From the NCBI GenBank assembly GCA_031772625.1, contig CM062818.1, forward strand, positions 1,280,908,277-1,280,972,276: DNA of 64,000 nucleotides, in the 5' to 3' direction. Below are positions 23,870-34,579 of the stretch, one piece after another (position 1 is the first letter of the stretch; every line of letters begins with the position of its first letter). Source of the stretch: Pinus tabuliformis (Eukaryota > Streptophyta > Pinopsida > Pinales > Pinaceae). The position numbers were made by a program, and so were the translations under genes. The notes below the pieces were generated by a model that saw only the letters and a list, made by a program, of their open reading frames with translations, was not told where the DNA came from and did no database searches.

Positions 23870-26830
23870 CTCCTTCAAAAAATTGTTTTCCTCAATGCTT
23901 GAGTAGTTTTTGAAGCTTCTATATAAAATTATCATCCTCCCATGTCGAATGTTCAGTGGGTAAGTTCTTTCACGTGATGAGATACTCTGAAATTGATTGA
24001 TTTTGTATTTTTGGGGTTCTTGTTTCTATGACTACTTTAGGTTCCAATATGATTTTTCCTTCGCAATCAAGTTCTAGAAATATTTTTTGAAATGCGAACT
24101 TGTCACCCAGAACCTTCTTTAAGCATGAAACATGGAAAACTAGGTGCACTCAGGAAGATGCAAGAAGATCCAATTTGTATGTCATACTACTAATCTTTTG
24201 CAAAACTTTGTAAGGACCATAGCAATTTGGTGATGATTTATTATCTTCCTTTTCTTTCTTGAGGTAAATTTGCTTCTATGGTCATAGTGGTAAAAATACC
24301 CAATCACCTACATCAAAACTTCTTTCACTACGATGCTGATTTGCCTATTGTTTCATCTGATTATGTGCCAAAGTGAGGTTATCCTTTAAGAGTTGGAGAA
24401 ATTATTGTTGATGCTCGATGTGATATTCCACTGCTTGAACCTTATAAATTTCTCTTAAAGATGATGTGATGGATGGTTGATGATATCCACAAAATACCAT
24501 AAATGGGGTCATTTTTAGTGCATTATGGAAGAAAGTGTTATACCAACATCCAGCGAGAGGTAACCACTTGACCCATTGTGTTTGTTTGTCAAATACAAAG
24601 AAACGAAAATATCCTTCCAAAGATTGTTTTCACTATGTAAATTTTCCCATCAGGAGGATGATAAGATGAGCTATGAGATAATTGAGTACCTAAAAAAGAA
24701 AAACTAGTGAGAATGGGATCTTTGTCATTCACAATAAGCTTTGGGTTTCAATGTAGCTTCTGAAATGTTTCCATAAATGCAATAGCAATTGTACTAGCTT
24801 TAAATGGATGAGATAATGCACAAAAATGTGCATACTTGTTAATTCTATCAACTAGCACCATGATGACACTCTTTCCTTCAGACTTGGGTAAAACTATGAT
24901 AAAATCCATTGAAAACTCCTCCCAACGTTTACTTCGAATAGATAAAGGTTGTAACAAACATGGGGTGTTAATCGTATCAATTTTATTTTATTGGCAAACC
25001 AAACATTCCGCCAAAAAATTTTAAATATCAAATTTAAGGCCCTCCCAAAAGAATTCATTCTTGACCATGTGGTAAGTTTTAAAAATCTTGAGTGCCCTCC
25101 TAAGGGAGAGGTGTTCAATTCCAAAAAAATATTTTGTTTGAGTTGGGAATTCTTACAAAGATATAAGTGATCTTTGTACCATAATGAATCATTTTCCCAG
25201 CTAAATGTATCAGATATACTCAGATCTTGTTGCAAATTTTGAATGAGTACCCACACTTCTTCATCATTCTTTCATTCATCCCTTGCTTCAGTTATCTAAT
25301 CTGGTTGGATAATAGAAATGGCACAAAGAAATCCTTTCGCATCCTCATCCTTTCTTGAGAGTGTATCTACAACAACATTTTGCTTCTCTTATTTGTGTAT
25401 GATTTCAAATTCATAACCCGACATATTCGTGACCCATTTTTGCTGCTCTTCTTAAGATAATATTTCTTGTAAAAAGTATTTAAGGCTATCATGGTTTGTT
25501 CTTACCTTCAAGTGTCTTCCCATTAGGTAAGGTTGCCATTTCTTTAGTGCATGTAGTATTTCCAACTTTTCCTTCTCATAAATAGGTTTGTGTAAATACT
25601 TTCCTTTGATTGGACAACTTTCAAAAGTAATGGGTCTTCCTTATTGCATTAAAATAACACCAATTCCATTTCTTGAGGCATCACATTCCAAAATAAAGGT
25701 TTTTGTGAAGTCTGGCATATCTAAGATCGATTCTTGGTACATTACCTCTTTAAGATGTTCAAAGGCCTTGGTTGCTTTTACAGTCCACGGGAATGCATAT
25801 TTCTTCAATAATTTTGTTAGAGGTGTTGCAATTCTCCCATAATTCTTAACAAACTTGTGATAATACCATGTCAACACAAGAAATCCTTGAAGATGTTTTA
25901 TGGTTGTGGGGATTTTCCATTCCCTAATGGCTCTAAATTTGTGAGGGTGTACCTTAACACCCTCATGAGATACAATATTATCCATATATTCCACTTCTTG
26001 TACTCCAAAGAAATATTTGGAGGTTTTTGTATATAATTGTTTCTCCACGAATAGTTTGAGAATCTTGTCAACATGTTGAACATGATCCTTCCAAGACGTT
26101 GTATATTAGTATATGATCAGAAACTACTAACACAAATTTTGTAAGGAAGGGTTTGAAAATGGAATTCATTAAGCCTTAAAATGTAAAAGGTTCATTGGTA
26201 AGGCCAAAAGGCATGACCAAAAATTCATAATGACCCTCACGAGTTCTAAATGTTGTTTTCATAATGTCTTCAGTTTTCATTCTAATTTGATGGTATCCTG
26301 AACGAAGATCTGACTTGGTGAAGTAAATTGCTCCTTGTAATTCATCCAACAATTAATCAATGATAGGAATGGGAAGTTTATCTTTAATAGTGATCTTGTT
26401 CATCTCCCTATAACCTAGACACATGTTCCATGATCGATCCTTCTTATGCACCAATACTACTTGAACAAAGAAAGAAATTTGACTAGGTTGAGTTATACTA
26501 GCCTCTAGCATTTATGCAACCATACATTCAATTTCACTCTTTTGGGCATAGGGTATCTGTAAGGCCTGATGTTAGGAGGAACACTTCTTAGAATCAAATG
26601 AATAGCATGGTCATGATCATGAATAGGTAGGAGGCCTTTGGGAGTCTCAAATACATTGGAATTATTGTCCAAGATGTTTTTGGAAATCTGGAGAAATAGA
26701 TGACTTCAATGTTTGAATCTCTAGTGAGCATGATTGTGCAATTACACCCTGTTTTTCTTTCTTTAGAATCTTTTTCATTCCATTAGATCCAATTATCTTT
26801 CCTGGTTTCTGTGTGATATCCCTTAATTCA
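23870..26830 (-). pseudogene. Decayed RT-RNase H-integrase-chromodomain of element E
   Basis: Minus strand, from right to left: an RT start near 26400 (RSWNMCLGYREMNKITI, then [19 protein letters not shown]); the best open part at 26048-25641 covers the RT end and RNase H start (VHPHKFRAIREWKIP, ILECDASRNGIGVILMQ). Then YEKEKLEILHALKKWQPYL near 25560, integrase pieces (24957-24402, including WVKWLPLAGCWYN), the integrase end (FDVGDWVFLPL) and a chromodomain near 23880-24060 (SISEYLI, then STWEDDNFI). There are dozens of stops and frameshifts. The chromodomain places it among chromoviruses. Confidence 0.85.
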
Positions 26831-26849
26831 AATTTGTTTTTCTTTTTGA

Positions 26850-29003
26850 ATCAGCGACCGGAGAATCCACAGTATGAACATTTTTATACCAACGTTTCAA
26901 ATCCCAAGTGGGATCCATCATCAGGATTGAAGAATTTCGAGTAAAAGGATTTCACTCCAAGTATCCCCTCTGTATAGGGATAAGATTTTGGATTTAAGAG
27001 ATCTGTGGTTTGTATCTTTTGAATCAGTGACAGGAGAATCCACAGTATGAACATTTTTATACCAACGTTTCAAATCCCAAGTGGGATCCATCATCAGGAT
27101 TGAAGAATTTCGAGTAAAAGGATTTCACTACAAGTATCCCCTCCGTATAGGGATAAGATTTTGGATTTAAGAGATCTGTGGTTTGTATCTTTTGAATCAG
27201 TGACCGAAGAATCCACAGTATGAACATTTTTATACCAACATTTCAAATCCCAAGTGGGATCCATCATCAGGATTGAAGAATTTCGAGTAAAAGGATTTCA
27301 CTCCAAGTATCCCCTCCGTATAGGGATAAGATTTTGGATTTAAGAGATCTTTGGTTTGTATCTTTTGAATCAGTGACCGAAGAATCCACAGTATGAACAT
27401 TTTTATACCAACATTTCAAATCCCAAGTGGGATCCATCATCAGGATTGAAGAATTTCGAGTAAAAGGATTTCACTCCAAGTATCCCCTCCGTATAGGGAT
27501 AAGATTTTGGATTTAAGAGATCTGTGGTTTGTATCTTTTGAATCAGTGACCGGAGAATCCACAGTATGAACATTTTTATACCAACGTTTCAAATCCCAAG
27601 TGGGATCCATCATCAGGATTGAAGAATTTCGAGTAAAAGGATTTCACTCCAAGTATCCCCTCCGTATAGGGATAAGATTTTGGATTTAAGAGATATGTGG
27701 TTTGTATCTTTTGAATCAGTGATCGGAGAATCCACAGTATGAACATTTTTATACCAACGTTTCAAATCCCAAGTGGGATCCATCATCAGGGTTGAAGAAC
27801 TCCAAGTATCCCCTCCGTATAGGGATAAGATTTTGGATTTAAGAGATCTGTGGTTTGTGTCTTTTGAATCAGTGATCGGAGAATCCACAGTATGAACATT
27901 TTTATACCAACGTTTCAAATCCCAAGTGGGATCCATCTTCAGGATTGAAGAATTTCGAGTAAAAGGATTTCACTCCAAGTATCCCCTCCGTATAGGGATA
28001 AGATTTTGGATTTAAGAGATCTGTGGTTTGTATCTTTTGAATTAGTGACCAGAGAATCCACAGTATGAACATTTTTATACCAACGTTTCAAATCCCAAGT
28101 GGGATCCATCACAAGTATCCCCTCCGTATAGGGATAAGATTTTGGATTTAAGAGATCTGTGGTTTGTATCTTTTGAATCAGTGACCAGAGAATCCACAGT
28201 ATGAACATTTTTATACCAACGTTTCAAATCCCAAGTGGGATCCATCATCAGGATTGAAGAATTTCGAGTAAAAGGATTTCACTCCAAGTATCCCCTCCGT
28301 ATAGGGATAAGATTTTGGATTTAAGAGATCTGTGGTTTGTATCTTTTGAATCAGTGACTGGAGAATCCACAATATGAACATTTTTATACCAACGTTTCAA
28401 ATCCCAAGTGGATCCATCATCAGGATTGAAGAATTTCGAGTAAAAGGATTTCACTCCAAGTATCCCCTCCGTATAGGGATACGATTTTGGATTTAAGAGA
28501 TCTGTGGTTTGTATCTTTTGAATCAGTGACTGGAGAATCCACAATATGAACATTTTTATACCAACGTTTCAAATCCCAAGTGGGATCCATCATCAGGATT
28601 GAGGAATTTCGAGTAAAAGGATTTCACTCCAAGTATCCCCTCCGTATAGGGATAAGATTTTGGATTTAATAGATCTGTGGTTTGTATCTTTTGAATCAGT
28701 GACTGGAGAATCCATAGTATGAACATTGTTAAACCAACGTTTCAAATTCCAAGTGGGATCCATCATCAGGATTGAAGAATTTCGAGTAAAAGGATTTCAC
28801 TCCAAGTATCCCCTCTGTATAGGGATAAGATTTTGGATTTAAGAGATCTGTGGTTTGTATCTTTTGAATCAGTGACCGGAGAATCCACAGTATGAACATT
28901 TTTATACCAACATTTCAAATCCCAAGTGGGATCCATCTTCAGGATTGAAGAATTTCGAGTAAAAGGATTTCTCTCCAAGTATCCCCTCCGTATAGGGATA
29001 AGA
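26850..29003. repeat. Thirteen-copy 173-bp tandem array inserted in element E pol
   Basis: The word TCAGTGACCGGAGAATCC (with variants) starts copies at 26851, 27024, 27197, 27370, 27543, 27716, 27869, 28042, 28178, 28351, 28523, 28696 and 28869. Spacing is 173 bp except 153, 136 and 172 where copies carry deletions. Copies are very similar, so expansion or homogenisation is recent relative to E. Both sides of the array carry a direct repeat, CTTAATTCAAATTTGTTT at about 26822 and CTTAAATTCAAATTTGTTT at about 29142. The array interrupts what would be the joint between protease and RT. The short minus-strand frames in it repeat from unit to unit and are probably not genes. Confidence 0.95.
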
Positions 29004-29146
29004 TACTTGGAGTGAAATCCTTTTACTCGAAATTCTTCAATCCTGATGATGGATCCCACTTGGGATTTGAAACGTTGGTATAAAAATGTTCATACTGTGG
29101 ATTCTCCGGTCACTGATTCAAAAGATAGAAACCACAGATCTCTTAA
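29004..29146. repeat. Inverted partial copy ending the 173-bp array
   Basis: Immediately after copy 13 the sequence turns round: ACTTGGAGTGAAATCC onward to CACAGATCTCTTAAA is the reverse complement of about 143 bp of the unit. This forms a near-perfect inverted repeat with the preceding copies. Confidence 0.92.
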
Positions 29147-29577
29147 ATTCAAATTTGTTTCCTTGCCAAAACAAATTCATGAAAAATTCTTGAAAATTAA
29201 AAGCTATCATACCCAAATATTGTAACCATTGAACTCCTAATACAACATCAACACCACCCATTGGAAGGGAAAACATTATACTATTCAATACATGTAACAT
29301 ATTCCCGCATTGTTAGCTTAATATTATGGCACTTTCCAGAGAAATTTATTGTTACTCCATTTGCAACCTTCACTTGACACTCTATTGTTGGATATATGAA
29401 GCAATTCAATTCCTTGGCTATCATACAATGAATAAAATTATGGGTACTACCCGAGTAAATCAACATTATAACATTTTTTTCACGATATGTCCTTCTATCT
29501 CGAGAGTTTGAGGAGTGGTAATTCCTACCAATGCATTACAAGATATGGTCAGATTCATTTCTTCTTTCTAGGGTTGG
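29118..29577 (-). pseudogene. Decayed aspartic protease of element E
   Basis: The frames at 29466-29281 and 29300-29118 give MLIYSGSTHNFIH, VKVANG and GGVDVVLGVQWLQYLG, the usual protease order of gypsy elements. The active-site Asp of the D-S-G triad is Tyr (codon at 29457-29455), so it is inactive. It is cut off from gag by element D at 29578. Confidence 0.82.
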
Positions 29578-29910
29578 TGTTAGGCCCCTATACTACTAGT
29601 GTAACCCCTTATTGTTATTAGTACAACCCACTTATTATATTGATGTACCCATGTAGTTCCCATACTGTTACTATTGTGCCCCATAGAAGCCCACTATTGT
29701 TATTATTGTGCCCTTACATTATTATTGTTATGTTAGCTCTGATTATGTTATGACCCCTTAGATTCCTATATATAGAAAGGAGGTCTTTTCATTTGTATCA
29801 TCCAAGAATTGTTCATTTATGTAATGTAAAGGAGGTTTCCCCCTTGAAGAGGCTGAATTATAAGGCGTTGATCTATCTTTTCTATCTTTTCTTGAGCTAG
29901 TTTCATAACA
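29578..29910 (+). repeat. 5' LTR of element D
   Basis: 333 bp with a TATA box, TATATATAG, at 29767-29775. Preceded by the target duplication GTTGG and followed by the primer-binding site. Confidence 0.93.
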
Positions 29911-29912
29911 TT

Positions 29913-29924
29913 TGGTATCAGAGC
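29913..29924 (+). promoter_or_regulatory. Primer-binding site (tRNA-iMet type) of element D
   Basis: TGGTATCAGAGC, the usual plant initiator-Met primer site, lies 2 bp after the 5' LTR. Confidence 0.9.
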
Positions 29925-30224
29925 TTTGGATTCTAGGGTTTCGCTACTCTAAATAGGTCATCATTGAATTTTCGATATAACTTTTTTTTCTGTGACGTTT
30001 CAGAAGCTAAAAAAAAACTCATTTGACAAGAAATTGCACTGAATCTCGGGTCCAAATTTTAGAGCTTTACAAATTATATTTACGGAGATATGATCTGAGG
30101 AAGTTGGTCTTTTTACAGAATCCTGAATTACATTCCAAACAGGTGACCTGGGGAAAATCGTCATAACCTTCTCTATGAGCATCAGATTGAAATTTCATAA
30201 AATGGTATAGAAAGAGGATGGACT

Positions 30225-31985
30225 ATGGTTTCTTGTATATATTTTTTAGAGCCAAAGGTCGAAACAGTGACACGTGGTACTTCATACAAGTTCGCTCTTT
30301 TGGAAAGGTCTATAATCAAGTCATCTTGGGAGGTTGTGCATAACTCTTTCTTGGAGAATCCAATTTGGACCAGAATGGTGGCATTGGAAAGAGGACATAG
30401 AGGGCTACTACAGTTCACAATTTCAGAACTTAAATATCCGCAAGTACAAAGTTATAGTCATTTCAAGATTGAGCTCCTAAAATCAAGAAAAAGCAAGATG
30501 AAGAAGTTTGATGGCAAGGATCCGATAAATTTGATACTTCATATGGAGCAATATTTTGATCTACATGGTGTACCACTATTACAAAAGATATTTATTGCAT
30601 CTTCATATTTAGAACCGGATCAATTTTTATGGTATGAAGGGCTTTGTTCTCATAAACAACTTATTACATGGTCAATTTTCACGGAGGAAATGATAGCACA
30701 TTATGAGGATACAAAGAGAAACACCTTCTTTAGAGCAACACCACAACAACTGGAAAGAGTAAAAGGGCTTTGTGACATAGTGGAAAGCAAAATTATGGAA
30801 ACCAGGAAGCATACCCTTCACAACTATAAAGATGGAAGTGTTTTTTCTCCTAGCCTTCCACAACCTACAAGGGTTACACCACAACAATTGGAAGAAAAAA
30901 AAGAGAAAGGGCTTTGTTACAATTGTGATATCAAATGCACTAAAGTTCATAAGTGTGCTGAGAAGAAATTATTTTACATAGAATATGAAGAGGAGGAAGA
31001 AAAGGATCAAGAAACATCAAAAAAGAAGATATATGCCAAGACCCCACCCTAGAGAAAGAAGAAATGAATCAGACGATATCTTGTAAAGCATTGGCAAGAA
31101 TTACCACTCCTCAAACTCTGAAGATAGAAGGACATGTCAAGAAGAAAAAAGTGCAAGAAGTGAAAGATCACATTGAGAAAGAAGAAATTAATCCAACCAT
31201 AACTTGTAATTCATTGGTTGAAATTACCACTCCTCAAACTATCAAGATAGAAGGACATATCAAGAAGAAAAATGTTTAAGAAATGAAAGATCACATCGAG
31301 CATCAAGAAATGAATCTGATCATATCTTGTAAAGGATTGGAAGAAATTACGACTCCTCAAACTCTAGAGATAGAAGGACATATCAAGAAGAAAAAGGTTC
31401 AAGCAGTGAAAGATCACATCGAGCATCAACAACAAGTTCTCCAACTTTTAAAGGATAATGCCACCTCGGTGCAAAATCAAACGAAACAACAGGTAGATCA
31501 ACATTGTAGTGAAAAATGTTTTGATGTATGTGATTGGGTATTTTTACTGCTACATCTCAAGCTATTTATGAGAAGGAAATGTTGCCAATACTACATGCAC
31601 TTAAAAAATGGCGACCTTACCGAATGGGAAGACTCTTCAAGGATGAGGATGTGGAAGCATTGTTTTGTGATATATTATTATCCAACCAGATTGGATAAAC
31701 GAAGCAAGGGAGGAATGGAAGAAGGACGAAGAAGTATGGCCACTTATTCAAAAGTTGCAAAAGATCTCAATTCAAAAAAATTGCGAGAAATTGAAGAGAA
31801 AGGAAAAATCATATTGGAACCTGGAGCAGTCACAGAAACAAGAACCCGACAGCTATGAAATCGATCAATTTCAGAGTATCTCATCAAGTGGAAGAACTTA
31901 TCCGCTGAAGATTCCACATGGGAGGACAAGAATTTTATACAGAAGCATCAAGAACTACTCAAGCATTGAGGACAATGCTTTTTGA
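30225..31985 (+). pseudogene. Chimeric gag-PR-IN-RNaseH-chromodomain remnant of element D
   Basis: The frame 30225-31052 carries gag: MKKFDGKDPINLILHMEQYF near 30500, TEEMIAHYEDTKRNTFF near 30690 and a broken knuckle, CYNCDIKCTKVHKC, near 30915. After a frameshift, 31061-31429 repeats a protease-start/integrase-end junction three times. Integrase C-terminus follows (QLLKDNATSVQNQ, then FDVCDWVFLLL near 31535). In another frame come RNase H (YEKEMLPILHALKKWRPY, about 31570-31630), an integrase-start piece (EEWKKDEEVWPLIQKLQ, about 31705) and a chromodomain (GKIILEPGAVTETRTRQL, about 31805). Integrase C-terminus before RNase H is not the normal pol order. Not a functional protein. Confidence 0.75.
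31061..31429 (+). repeat. In-frame 123-bp triplication in element D
   Basis: Units at 31061-31183, 31184-31306 and 31307-31429 have a strict 123-bp (41-codon) period. Each unit encodes a variant of ITTPQTLKIEGHIKKKKV followed by VKDHIEHQ. The first half matches the start of the chromovirus protease and the second half the integrase C-terminal region (AVEYHIEHQQ in element E), so the repeated unit spans a deletion junction. One stop (TAA at 31277-31279) lies at the end of unit 2. Confidence 0.9.
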
Positions 31986-31997
31986 ACGAGAGGGGCA

Positions 31998-32330
31998 TGT
32001 TAGGCCCCTATACTACTAGTGTAACCCTTTATTGTTATTAGTACAACCCACTTATTATATTGATGTACCCATGTAGTTCCCATATTGTTACTATTGTGCC
32101 CCATAGAAGCCCATTATTGTTATTATTTTTCCCTTACATTATTATTGTTATGTCAGCTTTGATTATGTTATGACCCCTTTGACTCCTATATATAGAAAGG
32201 AGGTCTTTTCATTTGTATCATCCAAGAATTGTTCATTTATGTAATGTAAAGGAGGTTGCCCCCTCGAAGAGGCTGAATTCTAAGGCGTTGATCTATCTTT
32301 TCTATCTTTTCTTGAGTTGGTTTCATAACA
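31998..32330 (+). repeat. 3' LTR of element D
   Basis: 333 bp, same length as the 5' LTR, with a TATA box at 32187-32195. It is preceded by the purine-rich GAGAGGGGCA and followed by the duplication GTTGG. Confidence 0.93.
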
Positions 32331-32335
32331 GTTGG

Positions 32336-33420
32336 TTCCTGGTGTATACCCTCTTCTTTTGATGTTTCTTGTTCCTTTTCTTGCTCCTCTTCACAATCTA
32401 TGTAAAATAATTTCTTCTCAACACGCTTATGACCTTTAGTGTATTTTATATCAAAACTATAGTGAAGACCTTTTGCTCATTTTTCTTCCAATGTTATGGT
32501 GTCAACCTTGTAGATTTTGGTAGGCTAGGAGCAACAACACTTCTATCTTTATACTTGTGAGTGGTAGACTTTCTTGTTGCCATAATTTTTCTTTCAACTT
32601 TTCTTGCCACCCTAAATGCCTTCTCCAATGAATCATGTTCCCAAAGGTGAACCTGAAGTTGGATATTATCCTTTAAATTCACTATGAAGACATCAATCCT
32701 ATGTTCCTCTGGAATATCATTTAACCTTTTATTCAATATTTTTAAGTCCTCTGTGTGCTCTCGCACTGAACCCTTTTGTTTGAGAAATATCAATTGGCTA
32801 AAGAATGTGTTTCTCTTTGTATCCTCATAATGCTCTATCATTTTCTCTGTTAAAATTGACCAAGTGAAAAGTGGTTTATGAGAAAAAATCTTTCGATACC
32901 ATACAAACTAATTTGGTTCTAAATATAAAGATGCAATGCATACCTTTTGTGTGTGTTGCACATTATGGAGATCAAAATATTGCTCCATCTATAGTATCCA
33001 TGCTACTGGATCCTTGCCATCAAACTTCCTCATATCGATAGTTGGGATATGGTGGGTCTTCAATCCAACATTAGAGTCTATGAAATCATGATTAAAATTT
33101 ATTTTGTTCTCATCATGAGTTTAATCTAATTTCTTTTTGCCATTATGAAGCATTTCTTGTAGCAACTTTGTCAAACCTTCTTTCAAACCTTCCATGTCTG
33201 CTTTTAGTCCAACCTTCAAACCTTCCATGTTTTCTTTTAATCCATCCTTCAAACCTTGCATTTATGATTTTAAACCATTCTTCAAACCATCCATCTTAGC
33301 TTATATTTCCATTTTGGTTACTCTTGGCAAGAGCAAAATTTGTTGCACTTAGTCTTGTAATTTTGATATATCATGTTGCATTTTTTCCTCTTCTTCACAT
33401 GTCATAGAAGAGATTTTTGG
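32336..33420 (-). pseudogene. Decayed gag of element E
   Basis: Read on the minus strand the gag starts near 33410 (MTCEEEEKMQHDISKLQD). It runs through a heptad-like repeat of GLK..GLK units (KMDGLKNGLKS, DGLKENMEGLKVGLKADM; about 33310-33170), then the capsid (MRKFDGKDPVAWIL near 33035). The best open part is 32841-32494 (MIEHYEDTKRNTFFSQLIF, HRIDVFIVNLKDNIQLQVH), followed by a Cys-rich end with ligands lost (about 32470-32400). It has few stops for its age. It is interrupted before the protease by element D. The N-terminal repeats look like a coiled coil. Confidence 0.8.
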
Positions 33421-34140
33421 TTGCTTACTAGGCGTGTCAATTTTATGTTTTGATTCATTTTGAATTCAAAAAATTATATCTATCCTTCATTATTCACTTT
33501 GAATCACTTCAAGCTCATTTTTCAAACAAAAGTTATGAAAAATTTAAAAAATACACACATCTTTCTTGCCTTTTAGGCTCTATATATTGAAATTGTTGTG
33601 TCTTTCTAATTAAGAATATCCAAGATATGAAATTTCACCTTGTAGTAGCCCTATGAGTCTTATTTCCATCCCAACAAGGTAGACCAAGATTAGATTCTTT
33701 AAGGAAACGTTATGCTCAATATCCCATGATGACCGGATTATAGACTTGTTCAATAGAGAAAACTTGTACTAAGTTCCACGTGTCATCGTTTCAACCTTCA
33801 GCCTTGAAAATGATATCCATAACACTACAGACCATCTTCTTTCTGTCACTTTTTACAAAATTCAAATCCGATGCTCAGAGAGAAAATTATGACGATTTTC
33901 CCTAGGTCACCTATTTGAGATGTAATTATGGAGCCTACAAAAACCCTAACTTACTTGGATCATATCTCCAAAAACATAGAGAGACAAGATTCAAAATTTG
34001 TACACTAATTTCACCAAGAGTTTGGCTTTGTGTGGGTTCAATTTCAGCTTTGTAAGCTTCGTAGAAAAAATTATAGCGAAAATTCCACGATGGCTTGTTT
34101 GACGCAGTGAAACCGTAGAATCCAAAGCTCTAATTCATAA
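33421..34140. other. 5' leader of element E
   Basis: Noncoding, between the gag start and the 5' LTR. The primer site next to the LTR is decayed: the minus strand reads TGAATTAGAGCTTTGG (starting near 34138), where element D has TGGTATCAGAGCTTTGG. Confidence 0.65.
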
Positions 34141-34434
34141 TGTTATCCTCAAAAAAATATACATCAATCACGTAAAAATTATCCTCTTGAGGGGGAAACC
34201 TACTTTACAATACATAAATGAACAATTCTTGGATGATACAAATGACAAGACCTCCTTTTTATATATAGGAGTCTAAGGGGTCACAATATAATCAAAGCCT
34301 ACATAACAATAATAATGTAAGGGCACACCAATAACAATAGTGGGTTTCTATGGGGCACAATAATAACAATATGGGGACTACATGGGCACAAAAATAACAA
34401 TAAGGAGCTACAATAGTATCATAGGGACCTAACA
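34141..34434 (-). repeat. 5' LTR of element E
   Basis: Minus strand runs from TGTTAGGTCCC to GAGGATAACA, with a TATA-like element (complement of TATATATAGG near 34257). It is followed on the plus strand by the duplication TGGAA. It is the same LTR family as element D, but diverged. Confidence 0.85.
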
Positions 34435-34579
34435 TGGAACAAGCCATGGTCCCTTTTGTTGAGATATGACCAAAGGACTGCGGAAAATTACTCATAGCTA
34501 ATCCAAAGGTTTAGGTGAAAAGAGTGGTAAGGGTATGAGGAGGTTATGTGTGGGTAGGATATGAGCTACAAGTGTAGCA
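34435..34579. other. Short host stretch between elements E and C
   Basis: 145 bp without a gene. It starts with the TGGAA duplication of E and ends with the TAGCA duplication of C, and continues at 42411. Confidence 0.75.

Larger units (their letters stand above)
29578..32330 (+). mobile_element. Element D: small non-autonomous chromovirus derivative with scrambled interior
   Basis: Two 333-bp LTRs (29578-29910 and 31998-32330), each TGTTAGGCCCC to TTTCATAACA, are flanked by the exact duplication GTTGG (29573-29577 and 32331-32335). A tRNA-iMet primer site, TGGTATCAGAGC, is at 29913-29924. The 2.1-kb interior holds pieces of gag, protease start, integrase C-terminus, RNase H, integrase N-terminal segment and chromodomain, out of normal order. 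Because LTRs, primer site and target duplication are all present, the scrambled copy itself transposed, presumably with proteins from an intact relative. The LTRs differ at about 14 sites (about 4%). The parent family is that of element E. Confidence 0.93.
23568..34434 (-). mobile_element. Element E: old chromovirus-type Ty3/gypsy element, heavily interrupted
   Basis: A left LTR (23568-23862) and right LTR (34141-34434) of about 290 bp are flanked by the duplication TGGAA (23563-23567 and 34435-34439). The left LTR start is mutated (TTTTAT for TGTTAT). On the minus strand the order is gag (33420-32340), protease (29577-29118), RT, RNase H, integrase and a C-terminal chromodomain (26830-23870), all decayed. 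A 2.3-kb tandem array sits between protease and RT, and element D sits between gag and protease. Without these inserts it would be about 5.8 kb, a normal chromovirus length. LTR divergence is high, so it is the oldest dated element here. Confidence 0.85.

Noticed and set aside
26850..29003. CRISPR-like regular repeats
   Set aside because: Units are 173 bp, contiguous and without unique spacers, in plant retrotransposon DNA.
27613..29059. Repeated 60-100 aa minus-strand frames in the 173-bp array
   Set aside because: The period is not a multiple of 3, frames restart in every unit, and the sequence is a tandem DNA repeat. One frame reads CSYCGFSGH, knuckle-like, but ligands are incomplete and stops follow.
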